Source of the DNA: Tipula vernalis
Taxonomy: Eukaryota > Arthropoda > Insecta > Diptera > Tipulidae
DNA length: 64,000 nt
Assembly: GCA_958295665.1 (NCBI GenBank)
Contig: OY282558.1
Coordinates: 307,864,092 to 307,928,091, forward strand
Direction of reading: 5' to 3'
The position numbers were made by a program, and so were the translations under genes. Below, piece after piece: positions 21,094 through 31,690 of this stretch. Positions within the stretch are counted from its first letter, which is position 1. Each line of letters opens with the position of its first letter. Under the pieces are notes generated by a model. The model had not been told where the DNA came from, did not search any database, and saw only the letters and a list, made by a program, of their open reading frames with translations.

Positions 21094-21333
21094 GGGGCCT
21101 ATTCTCGAATTCCACATCCATTTTCCACATGTGGACATCTGTCAAAGTTCATACAAAAACGTTCGAAAAATGTAATTCACATGCGGCATGAACATTTTCA
21201 TACATAGGGAATTTTTTCCACCTGTTTATACCCATTCGGAAATATTCCCTTAGTGCCGAAAAATTCAATTTTTATGAATTTTGACAGATGTCCACATGTG
21301 GAAAATGGATGTGGAATTCGAGAATAGGGCCCC
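21094..21333. repeat. Foldback element, copy 2 (240 bp)
   Basis: Same family as copy 1 (same ends and the same ACATTTTC / ATTTTTTCCAC interior), lacking one C of the GGGGCCC terminus. It is separated from copy 1 by only two bases (TG). Confidence 0.88.
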
Positions 21334-21334
21334 T

Positions 21335-21474
21335 GGGGTGCTATTCTTGAACCATTACGAAAATTTTCGTATTGCGAGTTAGTGTAAAAGAATTAAAAAA
21401 ATTCTAGTTTTCGAAATACTTTTACACTAATTCGTAATACGAAAATATTCGTAATGGTTCAAGAATAGCACCCC
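21335..21474. repeat. Foldback element of a second family (140 bp)
   Basis: Starts GGGGTGCTATTCTTGAACC and ends GGTTCAAGAATAGCACCCC. The arms pair for about 57 bp. The terminal pattern GGGGNNCTATTCTNGAA is shared with the neighbouring family although the interiors differ. One base (T) separates it from copy 2. Confidence 0.88.
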
Positions 21475-21666
21475 ACACCCCTGATCGTGTTGTTACACAC
21501 CAACACATAAAAAAATATTTACGGTTGTTTTTTCTTATTTTTTTATTTTGACAGGAACTCATTCTAATTTTGTTGTTACAAGCGAGAAGGTAAAAAAAAA
21601 TTGTTTTGGTGCTTTATAATTAATTTAATATTATTTGAGAATTAAATTGATAATTACCGATATAAT

Positions 21667-21768
21667 ATGACTGAAATGGATTGGAACAAAGAGCAAACAC
21701 TCTTTTTAATCAATGAATTTAAAAAATATCCATGTTTATACAATCCGTTGGATATTAATTTCTGGTAA
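21667..21768 (+). pseudogene. MADF-domain protein N-terminal fragment
   Basis: The frame starts MTEMDWNKEQTLFLINEF and continues with a YPCLYNP block, the hallmark opening of the MADF (Myb/SANT-like) DNA-binding domain, usually at the protein N-terminus. It stops at 21768; one base removed at the stop would give the usual W-N-R-K continuation, so this may be a frameshifted copy. The sequence at the stop (GGTAATCG) is a weak alternative splice donor. MADF proteins occur as host regulators and as the second protein of PIF/Harbinger transposons. Confidence 0.55.
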
Positions 21769-22585
21769 TCGCAAGGTTTTTAAACCTCAAACAAAAAAAT
21801 CTACACATGGAATAAATCAGTAAATTTTTATTTTTAAATTTTCTAGAATGTAATATACACATACATAGACGAGTAACATCAAACAGTCTAAACTCGAGGT
21901 TGTTGTTACAACACAAAAAATCGATGAAGAAGAGTTTAAGTATGTATTACCACAGAATACAACCAGAAGAGACATAACGCTGTTTTTGTATGGAAAAATT
22001 TAGACTCATTTTTTTGACCTTGATTTGCCGAAGGTAAGAGAAAGTTGGGTTATGTATTCTTTGGTTTACTGGTTTTGATTTGAAATAATAAAAATTGAGA
22101 ATCCTTAAGAGGGTAGTTAGTGAAATTATTTGACAAGTTTTGTTTTGACAGCATAATTTGTTTTAACTACTATAATCTTCAAAAATAATTATACTTCAAT
22201 GTCCAAAAAAGAAGGTAAGATGAAAAAAAAAATTGGTCCACGCAATGTCTATTCTGGTTAATCTTTCTTCTGTAGTATTACTTGAGTGTTCTTGGGATTT
22301 CCCTTAGGGATACGTTTTCCAAAGATAAAATAAAATAATCACTTAGCTTTGACACTGTATTTCAATTTAAACGTCTTTACATTTCAACTCCTGATTTAAT
22401 TCTGAATTACTTATGTTTAAGAATTTAATGCAATAACATAATTTTTGTAATATAATATTCTAATAAAGAAAAGAAAAGAAAAATGCTTACAATAGAGTTC
22501 AAATAAGTTTAAATTTATTATATGGAATTTATTATTTTATAATGCTGTTATCGCAGCTCATGTTCTTGAGTGTTGTAGCATTTCT

Positions 22586-22965
22586 TCAAGATGTGCGCGA
22601 CTGCGCTGCGCGTGGTGTTGTATGCGATGGATATGACTCCTCCCTTTCAAGACTGTTAACATCCTTGTTGACACTTACGTTGATCTTTAGTTTCCTAAAA
22701 ATATATAAGAAGATTGCTACGATTGCCATAATCGTAATTATTGAGAATGCTGTTGCCGCATAGTGAGTTTTATTTAGTGACTCTCTGATATTGTTTATTC
22801 TTTCGACGTTCGTGAAGTTGAATTGTTCAAGTTTCTCGAAAGTGAAAGTTTCCTCTAAATTCGTAGTTAAATTGACTCCTTCGAATGATTGAACAACCGT
22901 AATATGATGAACTTTCTGTTTTGACTTGCTTGTGTACCGATTATTTTTAATGCAGATTGTACAAT
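22586..22965 (-). pseudogene. Errantivirus-like Env C-terminal fragment
   Basis: A minus-strand frame of about 125 codons ending in TGA at 22588-22586. It contains a heptad-like helical stretch with N-x-T sites, then a hydrophobic membrane-spanning segment of about 20 residues, and a basic cytoplasmic tail. This layout matches the end of the transmembrane subunit of insect errantivirus (F-protein-like) envelopes. A purine-rich tract lies inside the tail region (22636-22648), so the LTR of the same element may begin there. The upstream surface-subunit part and all of gag/pol are absent. Confidence 0.5.
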
Positions 22966-23049
22966 CTATGAATTACTATTCGCAACAGTATGGGGTCTTC
23001 ACTTTTCCTTTTTTTTTTCATTTGGAGCATTTGTTTTTCTGGATGTCAC

Positions 23050-23341
23050 TGGTTTACATAACACGATAAAAATTTTAGTATGCATTTCACCTGGGGTGAT
23101 GATATCCCACATAAGCATCGGACAAATTTATTTTCAATCAAGAAAACTTAATTGAGAAATTCGAGGAAAGTGATAGCATTATGGTGGATAAAGGGTTCGC
23201 CATTGAAAAGGAACCAACAGAAAAAGGCATAAAACTGGTACGTTCTACTTTCAGTGCAGGTGTAAATTTTCAATTTCCAGAGGAGGAAGTAGCGAGCAAC
23301 ACAGAGATATCTATTGCAAGAGTTTTTAGGGGGTATAATTA
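23050..23341 (+). pseudogene. DDE_Tnp_4-type transposase fragment
   Basis: Broken plus-strand frames contain NTIKILVCISP, then an intact stretch with SIMVDKGFAIE, IKLVRSTFSAG and QFPEEEVASNTEISIARV. This is the usual order of the DDE_Tnp_4 superfamily (THAP-linked and Harbinger-related transposases), in which the D of the DKGF block is catalytic. The final RIHVERaI block is replaced by VFRGYN and a stop. Only about 95 codons remain. Confidence 0.55.
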
Positions 23342-23445
23342 ATGCTGTAATGTGGTGTGTTGCCACCGATCACTGCCTGCGTGAACTACTTATTGATTAT
23401 TAAATGCTAGGCCAGTTAATTGCTGCTTCAGCCTGCCACGTGTGA

Positions 23446-23763
23446 TGTCCCCACACAACACACTCACTCCAAGTCTCACATAAAACAATTTATTTGACTT
23501 CAAATTAAGGCTTACAATTGCCACAAACAATATTTATTTCACGTAATTAAAATTAGATTACAAAAAATATTTAAATTTAATTTGATTATTAATAGTGGCG
23601 TCTCAACTGCGTCGATGATTTTTTTAATCATCCTGTTTTCTTTTTTTCCACAACTTCGTTTTCTCTCTCGGTTATCTTTTGTTTCTCTCCATGCAAATCA
23701 ACTGTCATTGGTCGCGCCCTACAAACAATGCAAACCGAATGCACAGAACATAGCGACGCCACA
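23446..23763 (-). repeat. Candidate 3' LTR of element C
   Basis: The right edge (in sense TGTGGCGTCG) follows a purine tract GGGGAGGGAG just after the integrase tail. The left edge is a guess at TGTCCCC (23446), because no second LTR exists for comparison. Confidence 0.4.
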
Positions 23764-23809
23764 GAACTCCCTCCCCAGTGAGATACCGAACGATATATGA
23801 TATACGTAT

Positions 23810-24463
23810 TTAAGGAAAACGCGCGGGTACAACTACTGCCCTTCCGGTCCAGGTAATTCTGGGAATCAACCTAACCTCCGGCACCGGATTAAACGTCACC
23901 ACCTTTTTGGACCCCGAGACCCTTGGAAGTGGTGTGAACGGAACTGATGGAGTCAAACATGTAGGTTGCGAAACATCCAGGAAATCTACCTCTGTTGTGT
24001 TTTGGAAACAAGGTTTGAGCCGATCTATCGATACGGTGGCTTTTCGGTCCCTAATCCTAACCTTAAAGAACTTCTCACTACGACCCAAAACTATAAAAGA
24101 TCCCTCGTACGGAGGCTGCAGTGGTGCGCGCACAGCGTCAGTGCGTACAAATACATGCGTACAACTATCCAAATCTTTAAAGATGAATGGACTAGTTTTA
24201 GTATGATGAGCAGGAGGTACTGATTTGTTGAGGTACTAGACGAACTAACGAAATCTCCAGGCAACCTGATTGCCTCGCCATACCTACACCATTTCTGCTG
24301 CAGTACACTTACTGTCTTCCCGGTATGCTGTTCTTAAACCAAATAACACAGTTGGCAACACTTTAATCCAATCCTGGCTACCGTGACACATTATTACCGC
24401 TTTAAGTGCACGGTGCCACCTTTCAAAAAATCTATTTGCTTGCGGATGGTATGCAGTGGTTCG
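23810..24463 (-). pseudogene. Element C integrase, C-terminal part
   Basis: Continues the integrase core after the B insertion: TTAYHPQAN, then FFERWHRALKAVI with the catalytic E region altered. A frame break follows near 24240. The tail from 24172 reads HVFVRTDAVRAPLQPPYEG and VSIDRLKPC and ends WTGRAVVVPARFP, which is typical of the CsRn1 group. The tail would help bind DNA and target integration. Confidence 0.75.
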
Positions 24464-24760
24464 TGTATTGTATCCTCTTACTCGTCTTTTATTACTTATA
24501 TTAAACAAGTTTCTTTATATTCACTTTGTTATTTATTACTTAACTATTACATAATACATAACTTATTATTTATTATATGTGCTTTAATGCACGTCTTATA
24601 CTATATTGGATAGAATGAAAAATGTGTTGAATTATCTTTTTCCATGATGGCTGACCACCAGAGACGACGACACAACTTAATCCTCCGCTGTTGTCATTGT
24701 TACCAACTATCAGGATTTTTAGTGTTGCCTGATTTACATTTTAAGTTTCAAGATATTACA
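24464..24760 (-). repeat. Element B 3' LTR (297 bp)
   Basis: Plus-strand ends TGTATTGTATCC and AAGATATTACA, matching the copy at 28767-29062. Confidence 0.92.
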
Positions 24761-24782
24761 CGCTTTCGTGTTTTTTTTTTTT

Positions 24783-25660
24783 TTAATTATCCATGACATA
24801 ATCACGTAGATATGTAGGAGGTCTTACCTCTCTACCTGCTCTTGTCCGACATTCTCTGAATTCATTATTATTATTGTACGACGACATATTTACATTTTCA
24901 TTATTTACTACATTCTCATTATCATTATTCATTATATCTTCGCTTACATTACTATGCTGTAATTGATTAAAATTTTTGTTTAGTTCTATATTTTGTAACA
25001 TTTGATTCTTTACCTTATTATCTTCATAAGGAATAGTACTCTTCCTCAAGAAACATCGGTTTTCGTACCTCATTACCCAGGTCATTCCTGACAATATACG
25101 TTCGCCCATCTCCCACCTTTATTACTTTCCCAGGCATCCACACATTGTTCTTCCATACGGTTACATTCTCATTTTTGTTTAATTTTGACAATTCTTTAGC
25201 GTTTCTATCATAGTAAAATTTTTGAGTTTTTCTTTGTTGTAGCCGTTTATCAGCAACGTATTGTGACTTGATATTTATCGGTTTCAACTTATCTAGGCAT
25301 ACGGGTGGCTTTGACTTTAGCGACCTCCCTAAAAACAATTTTGCAGGGCTTCTTCCCAGCATGGGAAGAGGGGTGTTTCTATACTCTAATAGGGCCAATT
25401 GATAATCCTCCATCACACTATATTCCCCGAATTTTCGCAATAGCTGTTTGGCAATAGAGACCCCTTTTTCTGCTAGACCTTTGCTTTTTGGATAATTTGG
25501 ACTTGAGAAGCAGCAACGATATTGCATGGAAAACCAAATCTGCTAAACACACCCTCTAATACTTTAATCACAGATGATGAAGATTTATCTTTTAGCTCAA
25601 GCACCTCTATCCAGTTTGAATACGCATCCACGAGGACTAAAAAACACTTGTTCGAGAAAT
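24783..25660 (-). pseudogene. Element B integrase core end and tail
   Basis: 25527-25024 holds SSPNYPKSKGLAEKGVSIAK with the third catalytic acid (E) of the integrase, then a GPY-like basic region. A second frame (25109-24783) carries the Asn-rich tail ending RTRAGREVRPPTYLRDY. The stretch 25528-25660 with the second catalytic D is frame-broken. The protein would insert element cDNA into the host chromosome. Confidence 0.78.
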
Positions 25661-27399
25661 CAAATATGTCGATGGAGATTTTTTCCCATTGACAACTTTC
25701 CCTTTTGACAAGCTGAACAGTTATTTACAAATACCTCTATATCGACTGACAACTCTGGCCAACAATATAGCTCACGTGCCCTCATTTTTGTTTTTTGAAT
25801 GCCTAAGTGTGGTACATGTGTGCTTTCTAATATCATGTTCCTTAGACTTGTATGAACAATTAACTTGTGATCTAAAAACATTAACCCTTCTGAAATATTT
25901 ATGTTGTTTTTAAGTTTACTGTATTGCTTGAGGTCACCGCTCAATTTTTTATCTGAGTTAGGCCAACTATTTTGAATATAATCTATTACAGTGGATAAGG
26001 TTGAATCATTTTTTGTTGCCTCGCTATAAACAGTTTTATTTTCGTCCGTCATGCAGATTTTATTGACGATAGAATGAATTGTATATTTCATATCTTCATC
26101 ATTATCGTCCTCTTCAGTGGTATTTTCACTAGCTCTAGACAATGCATCTGCTATTAGCACGTCACGACCAGGTATATGTTTAACTATTATGTTGTATCTC
26201 AATAATTTTAACAACATTCGTTGAAGTCTCATACTCGCTTTATCAATTTCAGTTTCTGTTATTTTTACTAAAGGTTTATGGTCACTGTGAACTACAACCT
26301 CTGTCCCATATATGTATTGATGAAATTTCCCTGTGGCGAACACGATCGCCAACAATTCCTTTTCTATTTGTGAATACCGTTGTTCACATTTATTCAGACT
26401 ACGAGACGCACCCTCATGAAGAAGGGCAGATCCCAGTCCATCTTTTGACGCATCAGTTTGAATGATGCAAGGAATCTTGGGGTTAAAAATTCTTAATACT
26501 GGGTTTGAGGTTATAATCTCTTTTAGTTTATGTAACTCATTGTCATGCGACCCTTCCCATTTCCAATCCACTTTATTCTTTGTTAGTTCCCTGAGATTGG
26601 CGGTTACCTTAGATAAATTGGGAATAAACCTTGCCAAAAATTTTGCTATTCCCAAAATTCGTAATAATTCCTTCTTATTGTTTGGAGGCTTTATACTTGC
26701 TATCGCTTTGACATGTTTGTCTGTAGGTTGCACTCCCTTTTTCGAAATGATTCCCCAGGAACGTTACCTCGGGGACCCTAAATTGCAGCTTTTGTGAATT
26801 AAATCTTACATTGTATTGCTCAGCTCTTTGCAACACCTCTAACAATATTTTGTCATGTTCTTCCGGTCCTTTGCCAGCCACAACCAGATCATCAAAATAA
26901 ATTTCTACCCCTTTTATAGACCCGAAAATGTCGACGCATTTCCTTTGAAATACTTCTGGAGCCGAATTTATACCAAATGGTAACCGCTTAAACTGATACC
27001 TCCCAAACGGTATAGTGAACGTACATAAATCAGAGCTAGGTTAGTCTAGTTAAAGACTGACATTCCCGAAAGTTTTGATATGATATGATCGCTACTCGGA
27101 ATCATATAATGTTCCCTCTTGATATACTTATTTAATGGCTTTGCATCCAAACAAATTCTCAGATCACCATTAGGTTTTTCTCGGATCATTATATTATTAA
27201 TCCACTCCGTAAGATGACTAACTCGCGAAATGACACCCCTTTCTTCTAGGGAATCAAGCTTATTTTTCAGTTTATTATACATTGAGATGGCAAAAAATTT
27301 CGTATACTTAATTACTGGAACTGCCCCCTCTTTCATTTTTATTTTGTACGTCCCTGGAACTTCCCCCAATTCATCAAAAACATGTTTATATTTTCTCAC
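25660..27399 (-). pseudogene. Element B RT, RNase H and integrase zinc finger
   Basis: The RT fingers are open at 27399-27046 (IREKPNGDLRICLDAKPLN). A frame break follows, with the active-site box IYFDDLVV near 26890-26912. From 26733 to 25660 one frame covers the RT thumb, RNase H (IIQTDASKDGLGSALLHEG and SQIEKELLAIVFA) and the integrase HHCC finger (HVPHLGIQKT to NCSACQKGK). At least two frameshifts lie between 27046 and 26675. Catalytic residues that can be seen are intact. Confidence 0.82.
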
Positions 27400-28757
27400 C
27401 AGATCTTCTTTGCATCCCAGCTTTGCGACTATGTACTCTCATATCCACGTTATCAATATCGATTCTTTTTATTAACTTTAGATTAACACAGGTTTTCAAG
27501 CCCATCAACGACTGCAAATTTCCCTCTACCACTAAAAACTCAAAAATTCCACTGATATACCCTGTTGAACAATTTAATTTTACTTTCCCTACAGGTTTGA
27601 TTTTGAATTCACCGTATGAAACCAATTCTATGTGTGTGCCTTTCAACTCGACCACCCCCGTATTATCAGATTTTATCTTGTCATACACAGACCTGGCTAT
27701 AATGTTGCAGTCCGATCCCGAATCTAACTTAAACTTAACTACCTCATTTTCTACCCATATGTTTTTAAACCAGCCATTTCTACATGCATTAGCTACACTA
27801 CAAACTTTTAACTTACAGCTATGATTATAATTATTTAACAAATATTTTGCACCTGTTTCTGCTAAGCATCTATCGTCTTCTTCCGAAGTATCCTTTTTTC
27901 CAACATTTGATTGCAGCATGTATACATTCTTTGATTTGCAAACGGCTGCAAAATGATTTATCCTTCTACACTTATTGCATCTTTTGCCTCTCGCCGGACA
28001 TACTTGTTTGTCTCCATGACCATATCCACAGAGATTGCATTGCGTTTTTATATTTTTGTGGCCATTTTGATTTTTATTCCACTTCGCTTCAAATTCTTTA
28101 CCACGTTGCTTATAGCTGTTTATGTTGACCGCATCCACTTTTTCCATTTTTATGTTCGGATTGTTTAACATTTGAACTTGTGCTTTAACTATTTCTCCCG
28201 ATTTACACATCTCGATGGCGTTTTCTAATGTTAAGTTTTTTTCCGCTAGCATTTTGCTTTGTAAGTTGGTATCACTAACTCCAAATATTAGCCGATCACG
28301 AATCATCCTGTCTTTGAACTGTGTTCCGCACGTTAACTTAGCACATGTAAATTACACAACGACGCTTGATTTTTTATTTCTACCACAAAGTTTTCTATTG
28401 ATTGAAATTCTTTTTGGCAAATTTTATGAAATTGATATGTCGCCATTATAACGTTTTCTTTTGGAACAAAATATTTCTCAAATTCAGCCAAAACTGCGTC
28501 AATTGTTTCATTCTCCCCGATTTCAAATGTATTGAAAGTTTCGAATCCTTCTTCGCCCAGCAAAAATAGCAGCACTCCAATTTTTTTCTTATCGGTGTCT
28601 TCTTTCGCCCCAAACGTTTCCATATACCAAATGATTTTTTTCTTGAACACACTGAAATTTTTTTCTGCAACACACTGAAATTTTTTTCTGCGTCACTATA
28701 TGTAAGTCCAGCCGGCATTTTGTTTAATATTTTTTCCATTTTTTTATTTATTAACAT
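27386..28757 (-). pseudogene. Element B gag and protease (frameshifted)
   Basis: The start MLINKKMEKILNKMPAG lies just inside the 5' LTR. A 23-bp tandem duplication (28646-28668 and 28669-28691) shifts the frame early in gag. Gag resumes at 28650 and changes frame again near 28330. From 28306 it is open through two zinc knuckles (CNLCGYGHGDKQVC and CNKCRRINHFAAVC) and the aspartic protease active site FKLDSGSDCNII (DSG form). Confidence 0.82.
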
Positions 28758-28766
28758 CTGACACCA

Positions 28767-29062
28767 TGTATTGTATCCTCTTACTCGTCTTTTATTACTT
28801 ATATTAAACAAGTTTCTTTATATTCACTTTGTTATTTATTACTTAACTATTACATAATACATAACTTATTATTTTTATATGTGCTTTAATGCACGTCTTA
28901 TACTATATCGGATACAATGAATAATCTGTTGAATTATCTTTTTCCATGACGGCTGACCACCAGGGACGACGACACAACGTGATCCCCTGTTGTTGTCATT
29001 GTTACCAACTATCAGGATTTTTAGTGTTGCCTGATTTACATTTTAAGTTTCAAGATATTACA
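28767..29062 (-). repeat. Element B 5' LTR (296 bp)
   Basis: In element sense it begins TGTAATATCTTGAAAC and ends GGATACAATACA, followed by TGGTGTCAGATG. GTTCG follows on the plus-strand right side. Confidence 0.92.
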
Positions 29063-29485
29063 GTTCGTATACGTTTGAATCCCATTAATCCTGCTAATTC
29101 CTTAAACAACTCGGACTCAAACTGACGTCCTTGATCGGTAACAACATAAGAAGGAGTGCCAAACCTAGAAATCCAACCATTGTATAACGCAAATGCTACG
29201 GTTTCCGCTCTGACATCAGGCAATGGAATAGCTTCCGTCCAACACCGCCCAACAATAAATCTGTCTATAACAGTCAGACAATATCGTTGGTTTTCTGAAA
29301 TGGTCTAATCAAATCAATATAGATTTTGTCAAATCTTTTCGTTACTAATGGGAACTGACCCAACGGAGATTTCACGTGTCGACTAATCTTACATTTCTAA
29401 CATGCGATGCATGACTGTGCCCAATTTCTTACATCCTTTTTAATACCAGGCCATATAAATTTACTACTCTCCAATTTAATGGGGT
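29063..29485 (-). pseudogene. Element C integrase, finger and core start
   Basis: In frames broken near 29300 and 29480 the minus strand encodes an integrase finger with a cysteine pair, a DKIYIDLI block with the first catalytic D, then FGTPSYVVTDQGRQFES with the second catalytic D, and FKRIRT. It stops exactly at the element B insertion point. Confidence 0.75.
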
Positions 29486-31180
29486 TTATAATTCCCGGGT
29501 GCGACGAATCTGGATACTGTGAAAAATCTGTTTCCTAAACTTACTGGGAACAAATGGTCTTTCTATTCCCGTCGATGTGTCGCAAATAATCTGCAAATCA
29601 GTACCAAAGAGAGGTAACTTAGTGAATTTTAGCCCAGAATCTGGCATCAAATCCGTTAGAAGCTCCTGCAAATCTGGCTGGCTTTCTGCCAATTCCACAA
29701 AATCAACACTCAACGTAATTGAAATTTCCTCGAAACGAGAAAATGCGTCGGCCACGACATTTTCCTTCCCCGCCACATACCTAATATCAGTTGTAAACTG
29801 ACTTATAGAATCAAGATAACGATACTGACGAGGCGATGCCTTTTCTAAATTCTGCCTAAACGCAAAGGTTAAGGGCTTATGATCAGTGTACAAAACAAAT
29901 TTACGACCTTCTAACAAATACTTATAATGTTTTACCGACGAATACGCAGCCAACAACTCCCTATCATATGCACTATAACGCTTCTGTGAATCGGAGAGCT
30001 TAACGGAAAAATATCCTAATGGTTGTAACTGCCCGTCAACCAATTGTTGTATAACCGCGCCTATAGCGATGTCGAATGCATCAACCATTAATGCCAACGG
30101 TGCACTGCAAGACGGATGAGCGAATAATGTTGCGTCAGTAAAATCTTGTTTCGCCCTATTGAACGCTGATATAGATTGTTCGTCCCATTCAATCGTTCGT
30201 TTATTATATTTCTTGGAACCTTTAAGAAATTGATTAAGAATGGCTTGGCTACCTGCCGCGTTCGAAATGAACCTACGGTAAAAATTAAGCATACCAAGAA
30301 AACGTCTCATATCACTAACCGTTTCTGGCAGCTTGTACTCTTTAATTGCTAAAACACGATCAGGAGCTGGTCTGATACCTGATTGACTGATCATGTGACC
30401 GAGAAATTTTACCTTGGGTTTTGCAAAAACGCATTTACCAACGTTAATTACTAAACCATAATCTTGGAAACGTGAAAACACAATTTCAATATGTCTCATA
30501 TGCTCTTCCAGATTTTTCGAAGCTACGAGTACACCGTCTATATATGGAAAAACGAAACTTAACCCGTCCAAAACGGTATGTATAAACCTTTGAAATGTCT
30601 GGGCCGCATTTCGCAACCCGAATGTCATGCGATTAAATTCAAATGATCCAAACGGTGTGCATAAGGTTGTCTTAGGAATATCGGCTGGCTCCACCGGTAT
30701 CTGGTGGTACGCCCTAACTAGATCCAACGTTGAGAAAATACTGCAACCGTCTAATTGATATGTAAAATCCTGTATATGCGGGATTGAATACGCGTCCGGC
30801 AGTGTAATAGCATTCAAGGCCCTGTAATCACCGCAGGGTCGCCATGAGCCATCCTTCTTAGGCACCATGTGTAAGGGACTGGACCATGGACCTTTCGTCC
30901 GAGTGCAATAACCTAACTTGATTAAACTTTCGAATTCGTTTCTGGCCGCAAGTGTTTTCTCAGCCGACAATCTCCTTACCTTAGCTTTGACTGGTGGACC
31001 TTTAGTCACTATATGATGGGTCACGAGATGCTTCACCGGTTTAACACCCGATGATTCGATAGTTATTTGCCTATAGTTTTTTAACAAGGGATACACGATA
31101 GAATTTTTAACTGAATCTGACACGACGGACACAGAAACTGCTGGGCATGAAATAAGTTTTCCTGTTACAAACTTACGCAC
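29486..31180 (-). pseudogene. Element C RT and RNase H (564 aa, active site lost)
   Basis: A long uninterrupted frame. The RT has [31 protein letters not shown] and [15 protein letters not shown], but the active-site box reads YIDG where YIDD is required, so polymerisation should be dead. RNase H follows: [18 protein letters not shown] has F for the usual S after DA, then [18 protein letters not shown] and YTDHKPL. The frame ends in IQIRRTREL by frameshift into the integrase. No protease or gag lies upstream. Length and motif order fit CsRn1-like Gypsy Pol. Confidence 0.8.
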
Positions 31181-31278
31181 AGAATTTCAAGCGAACAGCG
31201 AACACCGAACGTAAATTAACTTAAGAAAATAATTTTGTATGAACAACAACGTCTATAATTATATATGTTTTTGGTATA

Positions 31279-31459
31279 TGTAACATAAATATGTAACCTT
31301 GCATAGTATACTCATCTTGGTAAATAGAAACCTAGAATGTATGGAAAACCTTGTTATATTGAATAAAAAATAAATGCGCATCACTCTTGTGCTAACCTTA
31401 AAACGTATCTAATACTTTTATCATTATCTAACTATAACCGGTATAATTATCATATTACA
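31279..31459 (+). repeat. Element D 5' LTR (181 bp)
   Basis: Starts TGTAACATAAATATG and ends ATCATATTACA, with AATAAA-like sites inside (TTGAATAAAAAATAAATG). Confidence 0.93.
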
Positions 31460-31608
31460 TGGTGTCAGACAATTTATAATATAATATATTAATGCCGTTA
31501 TAGTGCAACGAAAATTATATAAGTTAATTAGTCAACGACTGTCGAAAATATAGTATTGACTAAATTATAATTAATAATTCAAGTGAGGAAAATCCAGAAC
31601 ATTCCAGC

Positions 31609-31690
31609 ATGGCCACCAACTCGAATAGTGTATCGATGCGCAGCATACAGCCACTAATTTTTAATGAAAATATTGCTCGAGACAATAAAG
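31609..31690 (+). pseudogene. Element D gag N-terminal stub
   Basis: The ATG at 31609 opens MATNSNSVSMRSIQPLIFNE, the usual position of a mag-type gag start. After about 27 codons the sequence jumps into the protease C-terminal half, marking a deletion of more than 1 kb compared with element B. Confidence 0.65.

Larger units (their letters stand above)
24464..29062 (-). mobile_element. Element B: mag-like Gypsy inserted in element C
   Basis: LTRs at 24464-24760 and 28767-29062 (about 97 percent alike by eye) with the 5-bp duplication GTTCG at 24459-24463 and 29063-29067. The primer-binding-like site TGGTGTCAGATG follows the 5' LTR (28766 leftwards). Gag, protease, RT, RNase H and integrase are all present but broken by several frameshifts. 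It inserted into the integrase gene of element C, so it is the younger of the two. Confidence 0.92.
23446..31200 (-). mobile_element. Element C: CsRn1-like Gypsy, split by element B
   Basis: Pol lies on the minus strand from 31180 to 29063, is interrupted by element B (24464-29062), and resumes at 24463 to its end at 23810. Removing B and one GTTCG restores a continuous integrase at a TTAYHPQAN core motif. Gag and the protease active site are missing on the right side, where element D begins 79 bp further on. It is an old, defective element. Confidence 0.8.

Noticed and set aside
22542..22763. Plus-strand hydrophobic 73-aa frame
   Set aside because: It is the opposite strand of the Env-like membrane segment, which gives a better and longer protein on the minus strand.
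23148..23366. Minus-strand 72-aa frame
   Set aside because: The plus strand of the same bases carries recognisable transposase motifs.
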